A stretch of 64,000 nt of DNA from Psychrobacillus psychrotolerans (GCF_900115805.1 NZ_FOXU01000010.1:46205-110204); one strand, 5' to 3'. Positions 34,825 through 44,249 are shown, numbered from the stretch's first letter. Made by a program: numbers and translations. Notes: a model not told the origin generated them from the letters alone.

Positions 34825-35919
34825 ATGGAAATCTTTAAATATATGGAAACTTACGATTACGAACAATTGGTATTTTGCCAAGACAAAACTTCAGGGTTAA
34901 AAGCAATTATTGCCATTCACGATACTACTTTAGGGCCTGCACTTGGTGGGACACGTATGTGGAACTATGCTACGGAAGAAGAAGCTATTGAGGATGCATT
35001 GCGTCTTGCAAAAGGGATGACTTATAAAAATGCAGCTGCTGGTTTAAATCTCGGTGGCGGTAAAACCGTAATAATCGGAGATCCATTAAAAGACAAAAAT
35101 GAAGAAATGTTCCGTGCTTTCGGTCGCTTCATCCAAGGGTTAAATGGTCGTTATATTACAGCAGAAGATGTTGGAACAACTGTAGCAGATATGGACTTAA
35201 TCCATGAAGAAACGAATTATGTAACAGGTATTTCAGAAGCATTCGGTTCATCGGGTAACCCTTCACCAGTAACAGCTTACGGAGTTTATGTAGGGATGAA
35301 GGCTGCGGCTAAAGAAGCATTTGGTTCAGATTCTTTAGAAGGTAAAACGATTGCAGTACAAGGTGTAGGAAACGTTGCATATACTCTTTGCGAATACCTA
35401 CACAAAGAAGGCGCGAAACTAATCGTTGCAGATATTAACCAAACTTCAGTTGACCGTGCAGTAAATGCGTTCGGTGCAGTTCAAGTAGATGTAAACGATA
35501 TTTACTCAGTAGAAGCAGATATCTTTGCTCCATGTGCTTTAGGTGCAATTATTAATGACAATACAATCCCACAACTAAAAGCAAAAGTAATTGCTGGTTC
35601 AGCAAACAACCAGTTACGTGATACTACACACGGAGATCTAATCCATGAAATGGGCATTGTTTATGCACCAGATTATGTTATTAACTCAGGTGGCGTTATT
35701 AATGTAGCAGATGAATTAAATGGATACAACGCAGATCGTGCGATGAAACGTGTTGCTACTATTTACGATAAAATTGAGCGTATTTTTGAAATTTCCAAAC
35801 GCGATGGTGTGCCATCATATGTCGCTGCTGACCGTTTAGCAGAAGAAAGAATTGCACGTGTAAGTAAATCACGTAGCCAATTCCTTCAAAATGGCAAACA
35901 TATCTTAAACGGACGTTAA
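34825..35919 (+). CDS. bcd: Leucine dehydrogenase
   Basis: The 364-residue enzyme deaminates leucine, valine and isoleucine with NAD to the branched 2-oxo acids, the substrates of the Bkd complex. Motifs: ALGGTRMW, the catalytic-Lys segment [24 protein letters not shown] (NAD binding) and [19 protein letters not shown] precedes the ATG. It directly follows bkdR, with only 73 bases between and no sigma-54 promoter. In B. subtilis ptb precedes bcd and buk follows it; both are missing. Confidence 0.96.
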   Translation: MEIFKYMETYDYEQLVFCQDKTSGLKAIIAIHDTTLGPALGGTRMWNYATEEEAIEDALRLAKGMTYKNAAAGLNLGGGKTVIIGDPLKDKNEEMFRAFGRFIQGLNGRYITAEDVGTTVADMDLIHEETNYVTGISEAFGSSGNPSPVTAYGVYVGMKAAAKEAFGSDSLEGKTIAVQGVGNVAYTLCEYLHKEGAKLIVADINQTSVDRAVNAFGAVQVDVNDIYSVEADIFAPCALGAIINDNTIPQLKAKVIAGSANNQLRDTTHGDLIHEMGIVYAPDYVINSGGVINVADELNGYNADRAMKRVATIYDKIERIFEISKRDGVPSYVAADRLAEERIARVSKSRSQFLQNGKHILNGR

Positions 35920-35931
35920 GAAAACAACTAA

Positions 35932-35994
35932 TTTCATCTAATGAACTAAAGTAGGCCGTCTTTCTTTTAAAGTAAGCGGCCTTCTTAGATGAAA
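35932..35994. repeat. Nested hairpin between bcd and lpdV
   Basis: TTTCATCTAA (35932-35941) pairs with TTAGATGAAA (35985-35994), and inside it AGGCCG (35953-35958) pairs with CGGCCT (35977-35982). No T-run follows directly, so it is more likely an mRNA processing or stability element, or a weak terminator, inside the operon. Confidence 0.65.
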
Positions 35995-36013
35995 ATTTAA
36001 GGAGATGGGTCAG

Positions 36014-37444
36014 TTGGCAAAAGATTATGATGTAGTAATTATCGGTGGCGGTACGGGCGGATATGTTGCTGCTATACGTTCAGCTCAACTTGGATTAACA
36101 ACAGCAATCATTGAAAAAGGAAATTTAGGTGGTACTTGCTTACATAAAGGGTGTATTCCGAGTAAAGCATTACTTCGTAGTGCCGAAGTGTATGCAACTA
36201 CTAAAAATCATGCAGCAGATTTTGGGGTAAATACGGGAGAGGTAACACTCGACTTTAGTAGAGTACAGGCGCGTAAGGAGTCTATCGTCAACCAATTACA
36301 TCAAGGCGTACAAGGCTTGATGAAAAAAGGAAAAATAGATGTCTACGAAGGTACTGGAAGAATGTTAGGGCCATCAATCTTCTCCCCTTCACCAGGTGGA
36401 ACTATATCGGTAGAGATGAACAGTGGCGACGAAAATGAAATGCTTATACCTAAAAATGTAGTAATTGCTACTGGCTCTAGACCACGAACTTTACCGGGAT
36501 TAACGATTGACGGAGAATTTGTGATGAGTTCTGATGAAGCACTTGCTATGACAGAGTTACCGAAATCTATACTAATAGTAGGTGGCGGCGTAATTGGAAT
36601 TGAATGGGCATCGATGCTTAATGATTTTGGGGTAGAGGTCACAGTCGTTGAATATGCAGATCGTATCATTCCGACAGAGGATAAAGATGTCTCGAAAGAA
36701 ATGCAAAAGCTGCTTGCTAAAAAAGGGATAACATTTGTAACGTCCGCAAAAGTACTTCCAGAAACATTAGAAACAAAAGAAAAAGAAGTGCAAATTTCTG
36801 CTGAAATAAACGGTGAAACAAAAACCTTTGTAGCACAAAAAATGTTAGTTTCTGTTGGCAGACAAGCTAATGTAGAAGGTATTGGCATTGAAAATACAGA
36901 TATCGTTGTAGAAAAAGGATTTATCCAAGTATCAGAAACATTCCAAACAAAAGAATCTCATATATATGCAATTGGGGATGTAATTGGTGGACTTCAACTG
37001 GCACATGTAGCTAGTCATGAAGGAATTACGGCGATGGAACATATTGCTGGTAAAGAGATCACTCCAATTGACTATGCATTAGTTTCACGTTGTATCTATT
37101 CAAATCCGGAAGCTTCCAGCGTAGGTATTACGGAACAACAAGCTAAGGAACAAGGATTTGATGTGAAGGTTGGTAAATTCTCATTTAAAGCGATTGGAAA
37201 AGCACTAGTATACGGCGAATCAGATGGATTTGTTAAAATCGTTGCAGACAAAGCGACAAATGACATTCTAGGCGTTCATATGATCGGTCCACACGTTACT
37301 GACCTTATTTCAGAAGCCGGCTTAGCAATGGTTCTTGATGCAACACCATGGGAAATTGCCCACACCATTCACCCGCACCCAACTCTAAGTGAGGTAATGG
37401 GAGAAGCAGCACTAGCGGTAGACGGAAAAGCCATTCATAACTAG
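36014..37444 (+). CDS. lpdV: Dihydrolipoyl dehydrogenase (E3) of the branched-chain complex
   Basis: The 476-residue FAD enzyme reoxidises the lipoyl groups of BkdB. Motifs: IIGGGTGGYVAAIRSAQLG (FAD), the redox disulfide GGTCLHKGCIPSKALL, ILIVGGGVIGIEWASMLNDFG (NAD), AIGDVIGG and the C-terminal His-Pro HTIHPHPTLSE. The TTG at 36014 (MAKDYDVV) is 9 bases after AAGGAG and gives the family N-terminus; an ATG at 36005 touches the ribosome site. A 242-bp gap with hairpins separates it from bkdAA. Confidence 0.95.
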   Translation: MAKDYDVVIIGGGTGGYVAAIRSAQLGLTTAIIEKGNLGGTCLHKGCIPSKALLRSAEVYATTKNHAADFGVNTGEVTLDFSRVQARKESIVNQLHQGVQGLMKKGKIDVYEGTGRMLGPSIFSPSPGGTISVEMNSGDENEMLIPKNVVIATGSRPRTLPGLTIDGEFVMSSDEALAMTELPKSILIVGGGVIGIEWASMLNDFGVEVTVVEYADRIIPTEDKDVSKEMQKLLAKKGITFVTSAKVLPETLETKEKEVQISAEINGETKTFVAQKMLVSVGRQANVEGIGIENTDIVVEKGFIQVSETFQTKESHIYAIGDVIGGLQLAHVASHEGITAMEHIAGKEITPIDYALVSRCIYSNPEASSVGITEQQAKEQGFDVKVGKFSFKAIGKALVYGESDGFVKIVADKATNDILGVHMIGPHVTDLISEAGLAMVLDATPWEIAHTIHPHPTLSEVMGEAALAVDGKAIHN

Positions 37445-37449
37445 AAAAG

Positions 37450-37524
37450 CGGCATACGCCGTTTAGCAGCGAAAAGCGTTGGAAGACTTGAAGCAAAGGC
37501 GTCTTTTGCCTTTTCTACAAGTCT
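37450..37524. repeat. Hairpin-rich spacer between lpdV and bkdAA
   Basis: Two stems are visible: CGGC/GCCG (37450-37453 with 37458-37461), and AGACTTG/CAAGTCT (37484-37490 with 37518-37524) enclosing AAAGGC/GCCTTT. The remaining spacer to the bkdAA ribosome site at 37673 holds no reading frame. The whole gap of 242 bp is unusually long for the inside of this operon. Confidence 0.5.
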
Positions 37525-37686
37525 GAAGCAATCGAGCTACTGGCGTCTAGTGCTAGCCAACTAGAAAAGTGTGTAAGCCCTATGCTAGCCTAGCTATCCT
37601 AAGGTGCTTAAGATGTCCAATATTAGATAATGCAAGGATTAAAGTAAATACAAAACTGCTTGTCTATTAATAAAGGGGGAGTACTA

Positions 37687-38694
37687 ATGACAAATCGTCA
37701 TGCTGAATTAGGTTTAACAAATGAAGATGTGTTAACAATGTTTGAAACGATGCTAATGGCACGCCGTATTGATGAGCGTATGTGGTTATTAAACCGTGCT
37801 GGAAAAATTCCTTTTGTAATTTCTTGTCAAGGTCAAGAGGCAGCGCAAGTAGGAGCTGCTTTTGCGCTAGATAACACAAAGGATTATATTGCACCTTACT
37901 ACCGTGATATGGGAGTTGTTTTACACTTTGGAATGACTGCCCAAGATCTAATGCTTTCCGCTTTTGCAAAAGCGGAAGATCCAAATTCGGGTGGTCGTCA
38001 AATGCCAGGACATTTTGGTCAAAAGAAAAATAGAATTCTAACTGGTTCTTCACCTGTTACTACTCAATTACCACATGCTGTGGGAGTCGCATTAGCTGCG
38101 AAAATTGAGAAAAAAGACTTCATTACATTTGTAACACTAGGAGAAGGATCTTCTAACCAAGGGGATTTCCATGAAGGTCTAAATTTTGCAGGAGTTCATC
38201 AATTACCATGTATTACAATGGTTGAAAACAATAACTATGCTATTTCTGTACCATTTGAGCGTCAAGTTGCGAGTAAAACGGTTGCAGAGCGAGCATCTAG
38301 TTATGGAATGCCTGGTGTGACGGTCGACGGCAAAGATCCAATCGAAGTTTACCGAGTGGTGAAGGAAGCTGCAGATCGTGCGCGTAATGGCGGTGGCCCG
38401 AGCTTAATAGAAGCAGTAACTTATCGCTTAACAGCTCACTCTTCAGATGACGATGACAGACAATATCGTACTGCAGAAGACATTGCAGAAGGTAAAGCGT
38501 TGGATCCACTTATTACATTCGCAAAATATTTGCGTGATTTAGATATATTACCAACAGAATTAGAAAAAGAGATTAATGATCGCATTATGAAAGAAGTAAA
38601 TGAAGCAACGGATTACGCAGAAAGTGCTCCATATGCTTCACCAGAAAGTGCGCTATTACATGTGTACGCTGAAAAAGACGGGGGGAACGCATAA
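37687..38694 (+). CDS. bkdAA: Branched-chain 2-oxo acid dehydrogenase E1 alpha
   Basis: The 335-residue ThDP enzyme subunit decarboxylates branched 2-oxo acids with BkdAB. Motifs: SCQGQEAAQVGAAFAL, YYRDMGVVLHFGM, the ThDP motif GEGSSNQGDFHEGLNFAGVHQLPCITMVENNNYAIS, and the phosphorylation-loop-like YRLTAHSSDDDDRQYR. AAAGGGGGA at 37673-37681 supports the ATG at 37687. It overlaps bkdAB by one base. Confidence 0.95.
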   Translation: MTNRHAELGLTNEDVLTMFETMLMARRIDERMWLLNRAGKIPFVISCQGQEAAQVGAAFALDNTKDYIAPYYRDMGVVLHFGMTAQDLMLSAFAKAEDPNSGGRQMPGHFGQKKNRILTGSSPVTTQLPHAVGVALAAKIEKKDFITFVTLGEGSSNQGDFHEGLNFAGVHQLPCITMVENNNYAISVPFERQVASKTVAERASSYGMPGVTVDGKDPIEVYRVVKEAADRARNGGGPSLIEAVTYRLTAHSSDDDDRQYRTAEDIAEGKALDPLITFAKYLRDLDILPTELEKEINDRIMKEVNEATDYAESAPYASPESALLHVYAEKDGGNA

Positions 38695-39677
38695 TGGCAA
38701 TCATGTCTTATATTGATGCAATCACACTTGCAATGAAAGAAGAGATGACTCGTGATGAACGCGTTTTCGTTCTAGGGGAAGACGTTGGTCGTAAGGGTGG
38801 AGTATTCAAAGCGACAAACGGTCTCTATGATGAGTTTGGAGAATACCGAGTATTAGATACGCCTCTTGCAGAATCTGCGATAGCTGGAGTTGGTATAGGA
38901 GCGGCAATGTACGGACTACGTCCAATTGCAGAAATGCAGTTTGCTGACTTTATCATGCCTGCTGTTAACCAAATTATTTCCGAAGCGTCACGTATTCGTT
39001 ACCGTTCTAACAATGACTGGACTTGTCCAATCGTTTTCCGTGCACCATTTGGTGGGGGAATTCACGGAGCACTTTATCATTCTCAATCGGTAGAAGCAAT
39101 TTTCGCTAACCAACCAGGCTTGAAAATTGTTATTCCATCTACTCCATACGATGCTAAAGGTTTGTTAAAAGCAGCTATTCGCGATGAAGATCCTGTCATG
39201 TTCTTTGAGCATAAACGTGCGTATCGCCTTATCAAAGGGGAAGTTCCTGAAGAAGATTACACTATTGAAATTGGGAAAGCAGATGTGAAGCGTGAAGGGG
39301 AAGATATTACGGTTATAACGTATGGTCTTGCTGTTCATTTTGCATTACAAGCTGCCGAACGTTTAGAAAAAGACGGTATTTCTGCACATGTTTTAGATCT
39401 ACGTACTATTTATCCTTTAGACAAAGAAGGAATTATAGAAGCCGCTTCTAAAACAGGGAAAGTTTTGCTAGTAACAGAAGATAACAAAGAAGGTAGTATT
39501 ATCGGGGAAGTTGCGGCTATAATTGCAGAAAACTGCTTATTCGACCTAGATGCACCGATTATGCGTCTTGCTGGTCCTGATATTCCAGCTATGCCTTATG
39601 CACCAACAATGGAAAAATTCTTCATGATCAATCCAGATAAAGTCGAAAAAGCGATGCGTGAGCTAGCGGTATACTAA
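38694..39677 (+). CDS. bkdAB: Branched-chain 2-oxo acid dehydrogenase E1 beta
   Basis: The 327-residue subunit pairs with BkdAA. It shows the transketolase pyrimidine domain (VFVLGEDVGRKGGVFKAT, LAESAIAGVGIGAAMYGLRPIAEMQFADF) and the C-terminal domain (VLLVTEDNKEGSIIGEVAA). The start TAATG overlaps the bkdAA stop, so translation is coupled. A hairpin-rich gap of 144 bp follows before bkdB. Confidence 0.95.
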   Translation: MAIMSYIDAITLAMKEEMTRDERVFVLGEDVGRKGGVFKATNGLYDEFGEYRVLDTPLAESAIAGVGIGAAMYGLRPIAEMQFADFIMPAVNQIISEASRIRYRSNNDWTCPIVFRAPFGGGIHGALYHSQSVEAIFANQPGLKIVIPSTPYDAKGLLKAAIRDEDPVMFFEHKRAYRLIKGEVPEEDYTIEIGKADVKREGEDITVITYGLAVHFALQAAERLEKDGISAHVLDLRTIYPLDKEGIIEAASKTGKVLLVTEDNKEGSIIGEVAAIIAENCLFDLDAPIMRLAGPDIPAMPYAPTMEKFFMINPDKVEKAMRELAVY

Positions 39678-39734
39678 CTTCATTAAGCAAAAAAAAACTT
39701 TGCCGAATGAAGTTACTGCCTCCGGCGGATGTCA

Positions 39735-39802
39735 CAGATTTTTTAAAGGAATCTATCGAGCAAGCTCGATAAAAATCTGGACACAAATACGCCAAGGCGA
39801 AT
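39735..39802. repeat. Nested inverted repeat between bkdAB and bkdB
   Basis: CAGATTTTT (39735-39743) pairs with AAAAATCTG (39771-39779) around TATCGAGC/GCTCGATA (39754-39761, 39764-39771). It ends with CGCCAAGGCGAAT at 39790-39802, a word that recurs at 54236-54248. I recall similar elements between genes in related Bacillales. Confidence 0.6.
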
Positions 39803-39821
39803 TTGATAAGGAGGAACTCGA

Positions 39822-41129
39822 ATGGCAATTGAACAAATCAAAATGCCCCAACTAGGCGAAAGTGTAACAGAAGGAACAATCGAGAAATGGTTAGTTAAAC
39901 CAGGCGATCACGTAAATAAATACGATGCATTAGCTGAGGTAAATACAGATAAAGTAACAGCTGAAGTACCGTCCTCTTTTACAGGAATTATTAAAGAGTT
40001 GATCGCAAACGAAGGAGACACATTAGCTGTCGGAGAAATCGTTTGTACGATAGAAACAGAAGGTGGAGCTTCTGAAGAAACAGTAGAGGTAAAAGAGGCT
40101 GCACCTGAAGAGCCAACTGCTGAAACTGTTAAACCTGCGGAAGTACAAAAGCATGCTGCGCCTGTAGAACGTGAAAAAGGTGCCAAAGCACGCTACTCAC
40201 CTGCAGTGCTGAAAATTTCACAAGAACATGGAATCGATCTTTCTTTAGTTACTGGTACAGGTAACGAAGGACGAATCACTCGTAAGGATCTACTGAAAAT
40301 TGTTGAAAGTGGAGAAATTCCAGTAGCAAAAGTAGAGCAACAAGCTGTTTCTACGCCATCACCAGCAGCTGCACCTACTTCAGCTCCATCACCGAAAACA
40401 GCAGTTCCTAATGTTCCAGTGGCAGTGGGAGATATCGAAATTCCTGTAACAGGTGTTCGGAAAGCAATCGCGGCAAATATGCTACGTAGCAAACACGAAG
40501 CTCCTCATGCATGGACAATGATTGAAGTAGACGTTACGAACATGGTTCAATACCGTGACTCGATCAAGCATGAATTTAAACAAAAAGAAGGATTTAATGT
40601 TACATACTTTGCTTTCTTCGTGAAAGCTGTATCGCAAGCATTAAAAGAATTCCCAATGATGAATTCTATGTGGGCTGGGGATAAAATCGTTCAGAAAAAA
40701 GACATCAATATTTCTATAGCAGTAGCAACAGAAGACGCGCTATACGTTCCAGTTATTAAAAATGCGGACGAAAAAACGATTAAAGGTATTGGTCGTGAAG
40801 TAAACGAACTTGCTGCAAAAGTCCGTTCAGGAAAGTTAAAATCAGATGAAATGCAAGGTGGTACATTCACTGTAAACAATACTGGATCATTCGGTTCTGT
40901 TCAGTCAATGGGAATCATCAACTTCCCACAAGCAGCGATTTTACAAGTAGAATCTATCGTGAAACGTCCAGTTATTATGGATGGTGGCATGATTGCTGCG
41001 CGTGATATGGTAAACTTATGTCTTTCATTAGACCACCGTGTACTAGATGGTTTAGTTGCTGGTCGTTTCCTAGCACGTGTGAAAGAAATTCTAGAAAATA
41101 TCACTAAAGAAAATACATCGGTTTATTAA
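39822..41129 (+). CDS. bkdB: Lipoamide acyltransferase (E2) of the branched-chain complex
   Basis: The 435-residue core protein has a lipoyl domain (1-78, Lys44 in EVNTDKVTAE), an Ala/Pro/Glu linker, an E3-binding domain (about 126-165, ARYSPAVLKISQEHGIDLSLVTGTG), a second linker, and the catalytic domain ending with the DHRVLDG motif near residue 404. It transfers the acyl group to CoA, giving isobutyryl-, isovaleryl- and 2-methylbutyryl-CoA for branched fatty acids. AAGGAGGA precedes the ATG. Confidence 0.95.
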   Translation: MAIEQIKMPQLGESVTEGTIEKWLVKPGDHVNKYDALAEVNTDKVTAEVPSSFTGIIKELIANEGDTLAVGEIVCTIETEGGASEETVEVKEAAPEEPTAETVKPAEVQKHAAPVEREKGAKARYSPAVLKISQEHGIDLSLVTGTGNEGRITRKDLLKIVESGEIPVAKVEQQAVSTPSPAAAPTSAPSPKTAVPNVPVAVGDIEIPVTGVRKAIAANMLRSKHEAPHAWTMIEVDVTNMVQYRDSIKHEFKQKEGFNVTYFAFFVKAVSQALKEFPMMNSMWAGDKIVQKKDINISIAVATEDALYVPVIKNADEKTIKGIGREVNELAAKVRSGKLKSDEMQGGTFTVNNTGSFGSVQSMGIINFPQAAILQVESIVKRPVIMDGGMIAARDMVNLCLSLDHRVLDGLVAGRFLARVKEILENITKENTSVY

Positions 41130-41216
41130 TAAATAGTTAAAAAAGGTAGTGCTTTTTAGTAACGGGTTCAGTTAATGGGGAGAAAAATGCTATTAACGAA
41201 TTAAATGGCAAGTACA

Positions 41217-41246
41217 AACGCTCAGAAAAAAATCTGAGCGTTTTTT
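41217..41246 (+). terminator. Terminator of the bkd operon
   Basis: AACGCTCAGA (41217-41226) pairs with TCTGAGCGTT (41233-41242) and runs into T6. Confidence 0.92.
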
Positions 41247-41442
41247 GACGTATATTTACTATTCTCATATTACTAAAGCACCCGTTAATGTAAGTGTAAC
41301 ATTTCACAAACAAAACTCTCTCACGAAAAATGAAACTCTTCGGTTTGTTGAACGTATTACAAATATACCTATAGTGAGTAAATATATAACTGTATTGGCA
41401 AATCATTTTTACTTTGTTTTATGCTAATTTGGAGGAAATAAT

Positions 41443-41700
41443 TTGTTAAGACCAAATAGTGAATATGCCTCTTATTCTCTAATGTTAAGTGTCATTGCTG
41501 TTGGTTTGATGCTTTCTCATTTCATATCTTCTTTAGAATTGTTTCCTTTCATTTTTGATATAGGTTTCATCTTCTTGGGGATATCATTTATTCTATCTTC
41601 AAATACCGAAGTAAATTGTAAAAGATCATTTTATCTCCATTTGATATGTGGAACTGTAATTATTATTCTTTCTTTGTTCAATATTTATAAACAACTTTAA
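41443..41700 (+). CDS. Small hydrophobic protein of unknown function
   Basis: The 85-residue protein has about three membrane helices (11-29, 35-52 and 62-80). I do not recognise a family. The start is a TTG at 41443 behind GGAGG at a 7-base spacing. It is the first of several small orphan genes and lies downstream of one copy of the TAAAGCA motif at 41274. Confidence 0.55.
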   Translation: MLRPNSEYASYSLMLSVIAVGLMLSHFISSLELFPFIFDIGFIFLGISFILSSNTEVNCKRSFYLHLICGTVIIILSLFNIYKQL

Positions 41701-41853
41701 TTTACATAAATCAATTAGCGTTTTACTTCCTACTTTTAGTAAAGCAGCTTAATTTAAGTGAAAGTTTTCACAAAAAACTATTACAAATGAAGTGGTACTT
41801 TCCAATGAATAAGCATTCAGCTATAGAATTTATAAATAAAATAAGGAGGTAAA

Positions 41854-42480
41854 ATGGTGAATATAAGAAATAAAACTTGGCCCAAAACCTTTGTGATAGT
41901 TACTGGAATATTTTTGTTTCTAGTAGTTGGATTAGTAGTTGGAGCTTTCTGGACTTTCGGTGAATTTAAGGAATCATTAATCCCCGATGAAAAAGAAGAA
42001 GAAAAGATAATTGATCAAGCAGAACAATACCTAGTAACAAAATATCCAAAAATGGAATACGAAATTTCATATGTCCTCTATGATATTGGGGAGAACTACG
42101 GTAATTTCGATTATGCTGCAGTAATATTAAATACAGAAACACAAAAGTCATTCATGGTTTATGAAAACAGATTTACCAAAAAAGTAGAAGATGATATATC
42201 CATTCAAGAAGCAACAGAATTCATTGAAGAGGTAACACCGAAGGTTAAAAGTTATATAAATAAAAAATTCGGAGAAACACAAGGTATAGCATTTACACCC
42301 ACGGATGATATAGGAGGCATACCTTCACTTAATGTCAGTTTATATAACAAAAAAGAAGAAATAAACGTAGAAATGTTTCTATCTTTAATTGATTTTCTAC
42401 AGCATGAATTGAATATTGAACATGCATCTGTAAATATTATGTATGATAATGATGCTGAAACATGGTCTAAAGAATTTTAA
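41854..42480 (+). CDS. Membrane-anchored protein of unknown function
   Basis: The 208-residue protein has one N-terminal helix (about 12-33) and an extracellular acidic domain with a predicted alpha/beta character (EQYLVTKYPKMEYEISYVLYD, FDYAAVILNTETQKSFMVYENR). It resembles small Firmicutes surface proteins without an assigned function, but I cannot name a family. AAGGAGG precedes the ATG closely; a GTG three bases later is possible. No Cys follows the helix, so it is not a lipoprotein. Confidence 0.65.
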   Translation: MVNIRNKTWPKTFVIVTGIFLFLVVGLVVGAFWTFGEFKESLIPDEKEEEKIIDQAEQYLVTKYPKMEYEISYVLYDIGENYGNFDYAAVILNTETQKSFMVYENRFTKKVEDDISIQEATEFIEEVTPKVKSYINKKFGETQGIAFTPTDDIGGIPSLNVSLYNKKEEINVEMFLSLIDFLQHELNIEHASVNIMYDNDAETWSKEF

Positions 42481-42664
42481 CATAAAAGTTACATCTAAAT
42501 TTGTGTGGCTTATTTTTGTTGCACGCTTTATATTTTGATAAATACACAACTAGACTGCACCGTTAGTTCAATAAGAAAAAGCTACCCTTATAGGCAGACA
42601 CTTGTGAGCTAAAGCACCTCGTTATTGAAGAAGGATTACATCTTTATTAAGTTTCTACTGTGTT

Positions 42665-42844
42665 CTACCTGATAGATGAAAAATTTATTATGCCAATTAG
42701 TAAAAATAATATACTAACTGCCCATAAAACTCCTGCAATTCCAAGACGTAGAGAAATTTCTTCAGATGCCATTGGATGGTTAACATCAAAACTAATTGCA
42801 TTTAAAGAAGGCTTTACTCCTTCTTGAAGTAAAGCATCCGTTAG
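42665..42844 (-). pseudogene. Remnant of a small membrane protein gene
   Basis: A frame open for 59 codons on the minus strand reads ALLQEGVKPSLNAISFDVNHPMASEE and then a hydrophobic helix LGIAGVLWAVSILFLLIG, ending at TAG 42665-42667. The only ATG is at residue 25 and has no ribosome site, and a stop lies just upstream, so the 5' end is lost. Its upstream edge coincides with the TAAAGCA motif at 42830. The rest of 42481-42864 holds another copy of the motif (42610) and nothing else I can support. Confidence 0.35.
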
Positions 42845-42864
42845 TTAATAATATTTTCTTTTGA

Positions 42865-43152
42865 TTAATATCGTTTTTTTAAGTTTGGAAATTTATTGTT
42901 ATAAATTTTGTCCCAAATTTTTAAGGCACTTGGATAACAATTATTAATTGAAGGTATTCTACTTCTACTCCTCGAAAACATTTCATCAAAGACCTCATGT
43001 ATCACTACAGCTAATTTTTCAACAGATGCAGTTGGTAATCGCGATACAATGCGACTTATTTCTGGATCATATTCATCCTCAGATGAGAAACTTAAAAAGT
43101 TCATCGGGTCCCAATCATTAATTACTTCTTTTACAATTTGGTAGTGGTTCAT
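42865..43152 (-). CDS. DUF1871 family protein
   Basis: The 95-residue protein fits DUF1871: VKEVINDWDPMNFLSFSSEDEYDPEISRIV, then KLAVVIHEVFDEMF. These small helical proteins of Bacilli have known structures but no known function. GAGGG precedes the ATG at 43152 by six bases. It reads opposite to the genes on its left. Confidence 0.75.
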   Translation of the reverse strand: MNHYQIVKEVINDWDPMNFLSFSSEDEYDPEISRIVSRLPTASVEKLAVVIHEVFDEMFSRSRSRIPSINNCYPSALKIWDKIYNNKFPNLKKRY

Positions 43153-43530
43153 AATATCCCTCTTTCAAAATGTATTTTTAGTGATTTATGTTACACCCCT
43201 ATTTAGCTAACTTGCGGCGTTAGTTTAAGTGAAATCTCTCACAATTTCTATTTAGATTAACATAAAAACTCCATTATTTTTGCGGACATCACATAAATTT
43301 ATTTAGTTTCAATTCGCTTGTGAATTGATGTGCTAATTCATTTGTTAACCCCGTTAAAGATTGATGTAACAACAAAAAAGGAGACACCAACTCATATGTG
43401 AATTTTTTCTCCAATTTGAACGCTATTTAATAATTTCTCCGCATAATCCGAACCCGTTAGCTTTTTAGCACTGCTTTCGATCTTATTATTTCCTCTTTTT
43501 ACTAAAGCACACCTTTATTGAAAAGTAGAT
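43153..43530. other. Gene-poor stretch with motif copy and possible remnant
   Basis: No intact gene is present. The TAAAGCA motif occurs at 43503-43509. On the minus strand a frame at about 43388-43515 reads KIESSAKKLTGSDYAEKLL and then VQIGEKIHI before a stop, without a start codon; it has protein-like composition and may be a gene fragment. Confidence 0.35.
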
Positions 43531-43728
43531 CTAAATCTTCCTTTGCAATAAATTTATTAAATAGTACATAAGAGATATCAAAAATGATAGAAGTACAATG
43601 ATTATTGTTCCTATTGTATAAATGGCTGTTTCGGCATAATCACCACCATCAAACACTCCAGCAAATAGAAAAAATAAAATTACACTAGCCACTAATGTTA
43701 AGCAAAATATACTAATATACTTGGACAT
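43531..43728 (-). CDS. Small two-helix membrane protein
   Basis: The 65-residue protein has helices at about 5-24 and 34-58. AAAGGGG six bases before the ATG supports expression. I do not recognise a family. It belongs to the cluster of small orphan genes at 41.4-44.7 kb. Confidence 0.55.
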   Translation of the reverse strand: MSKYISIFCLTLVASVILFFLFAGVFDGGDYAETAIYTIGTIIIVLLSFLISLMYYLINLLQRKI

Positions 43729-43829
43729 ATACTACCCCTTTGCAACTCAACTTTATTTACTATAGTTCAATAAGAAATACTTTAATTCTGATAGAAATAA
43801 AACCGATGATGTTAGCTTAATATAATAGT

Positions 43830-44249
43830 CTACTTATTTTTCAGGATACATTGGAAGCGTTCCACACCTGGATACTTTTCTCCCAAACTCGTTATTTTAA
43901 ATCCGTAATTTTCATAAAAAATTACAGCTTCTTTATCGGTTTCAGCAATAACAAAAGGTACTGGATGTTTAACTTTAATAAAACTAATCATTTTACTTCC
44001 TAGACCTTTTCCTCTATGGTTGGGAAATACTGCAATATGTTTAATTTCACAGCGCTTGAAATCTAAAATCTCTATTCCTATACAACCAACGACTTCATCT
44101 TCAAAGATATATCCATATAACTCTCTAACTGGTGAGTGGATATATAATTCGTATTCTCGATCGATATTCCTTTCCGAGGTTGCGAAGGATAAAAGTTTTC
44201 TCAAGTTTGGTTGAATAAATGGTGATATCATTTCTTCCATAAAGCACAT
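43830..44249 (-). CDS. GNAT family N-acetyltransferase
   Basis: The 139-residue protein has the GNAT core IKHIAVFPNHRGKGLGSKMISFIKV (motif A, acetyl-CoA binding) and FYENYGFKI (motif B). The acceptor is unknown. It starts at ATG 44249 (an ATG at 44240 is an alternative); the ribosome site is weak. The TAAAGCA motif at 44240-44246 lies in its first codons. Confidence 0.85.
   Translation of the reverse strand: MCFMEEMISPFIQPNLRKLLSFATSERNIDREYELYIHSPVRELYGYIFEDEVVGCIGIEILDFKRCEIKHIAVFPNHRGKGLGSKMISFIKVKHPVPFVIAETDKEAVIFYENYGFKITSLGEKYPGVERFQCILKNK

Noticed and set aside
41274..44246. Chromosomal integron with attC sites
   Set aside because: No integrase gene is in the window, the motif lacks the paired R/L boxes and GTTRRRY core of attC, and the genes lie on both strands.
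43830..44249. Toxin-antitoxin system (GNAT toxin) in the small-gene patch
   Set aside because: No RHH-type antitoxin gene lies next to the acetyltransferase; the neighbours are membrane proteins and DUF1871.
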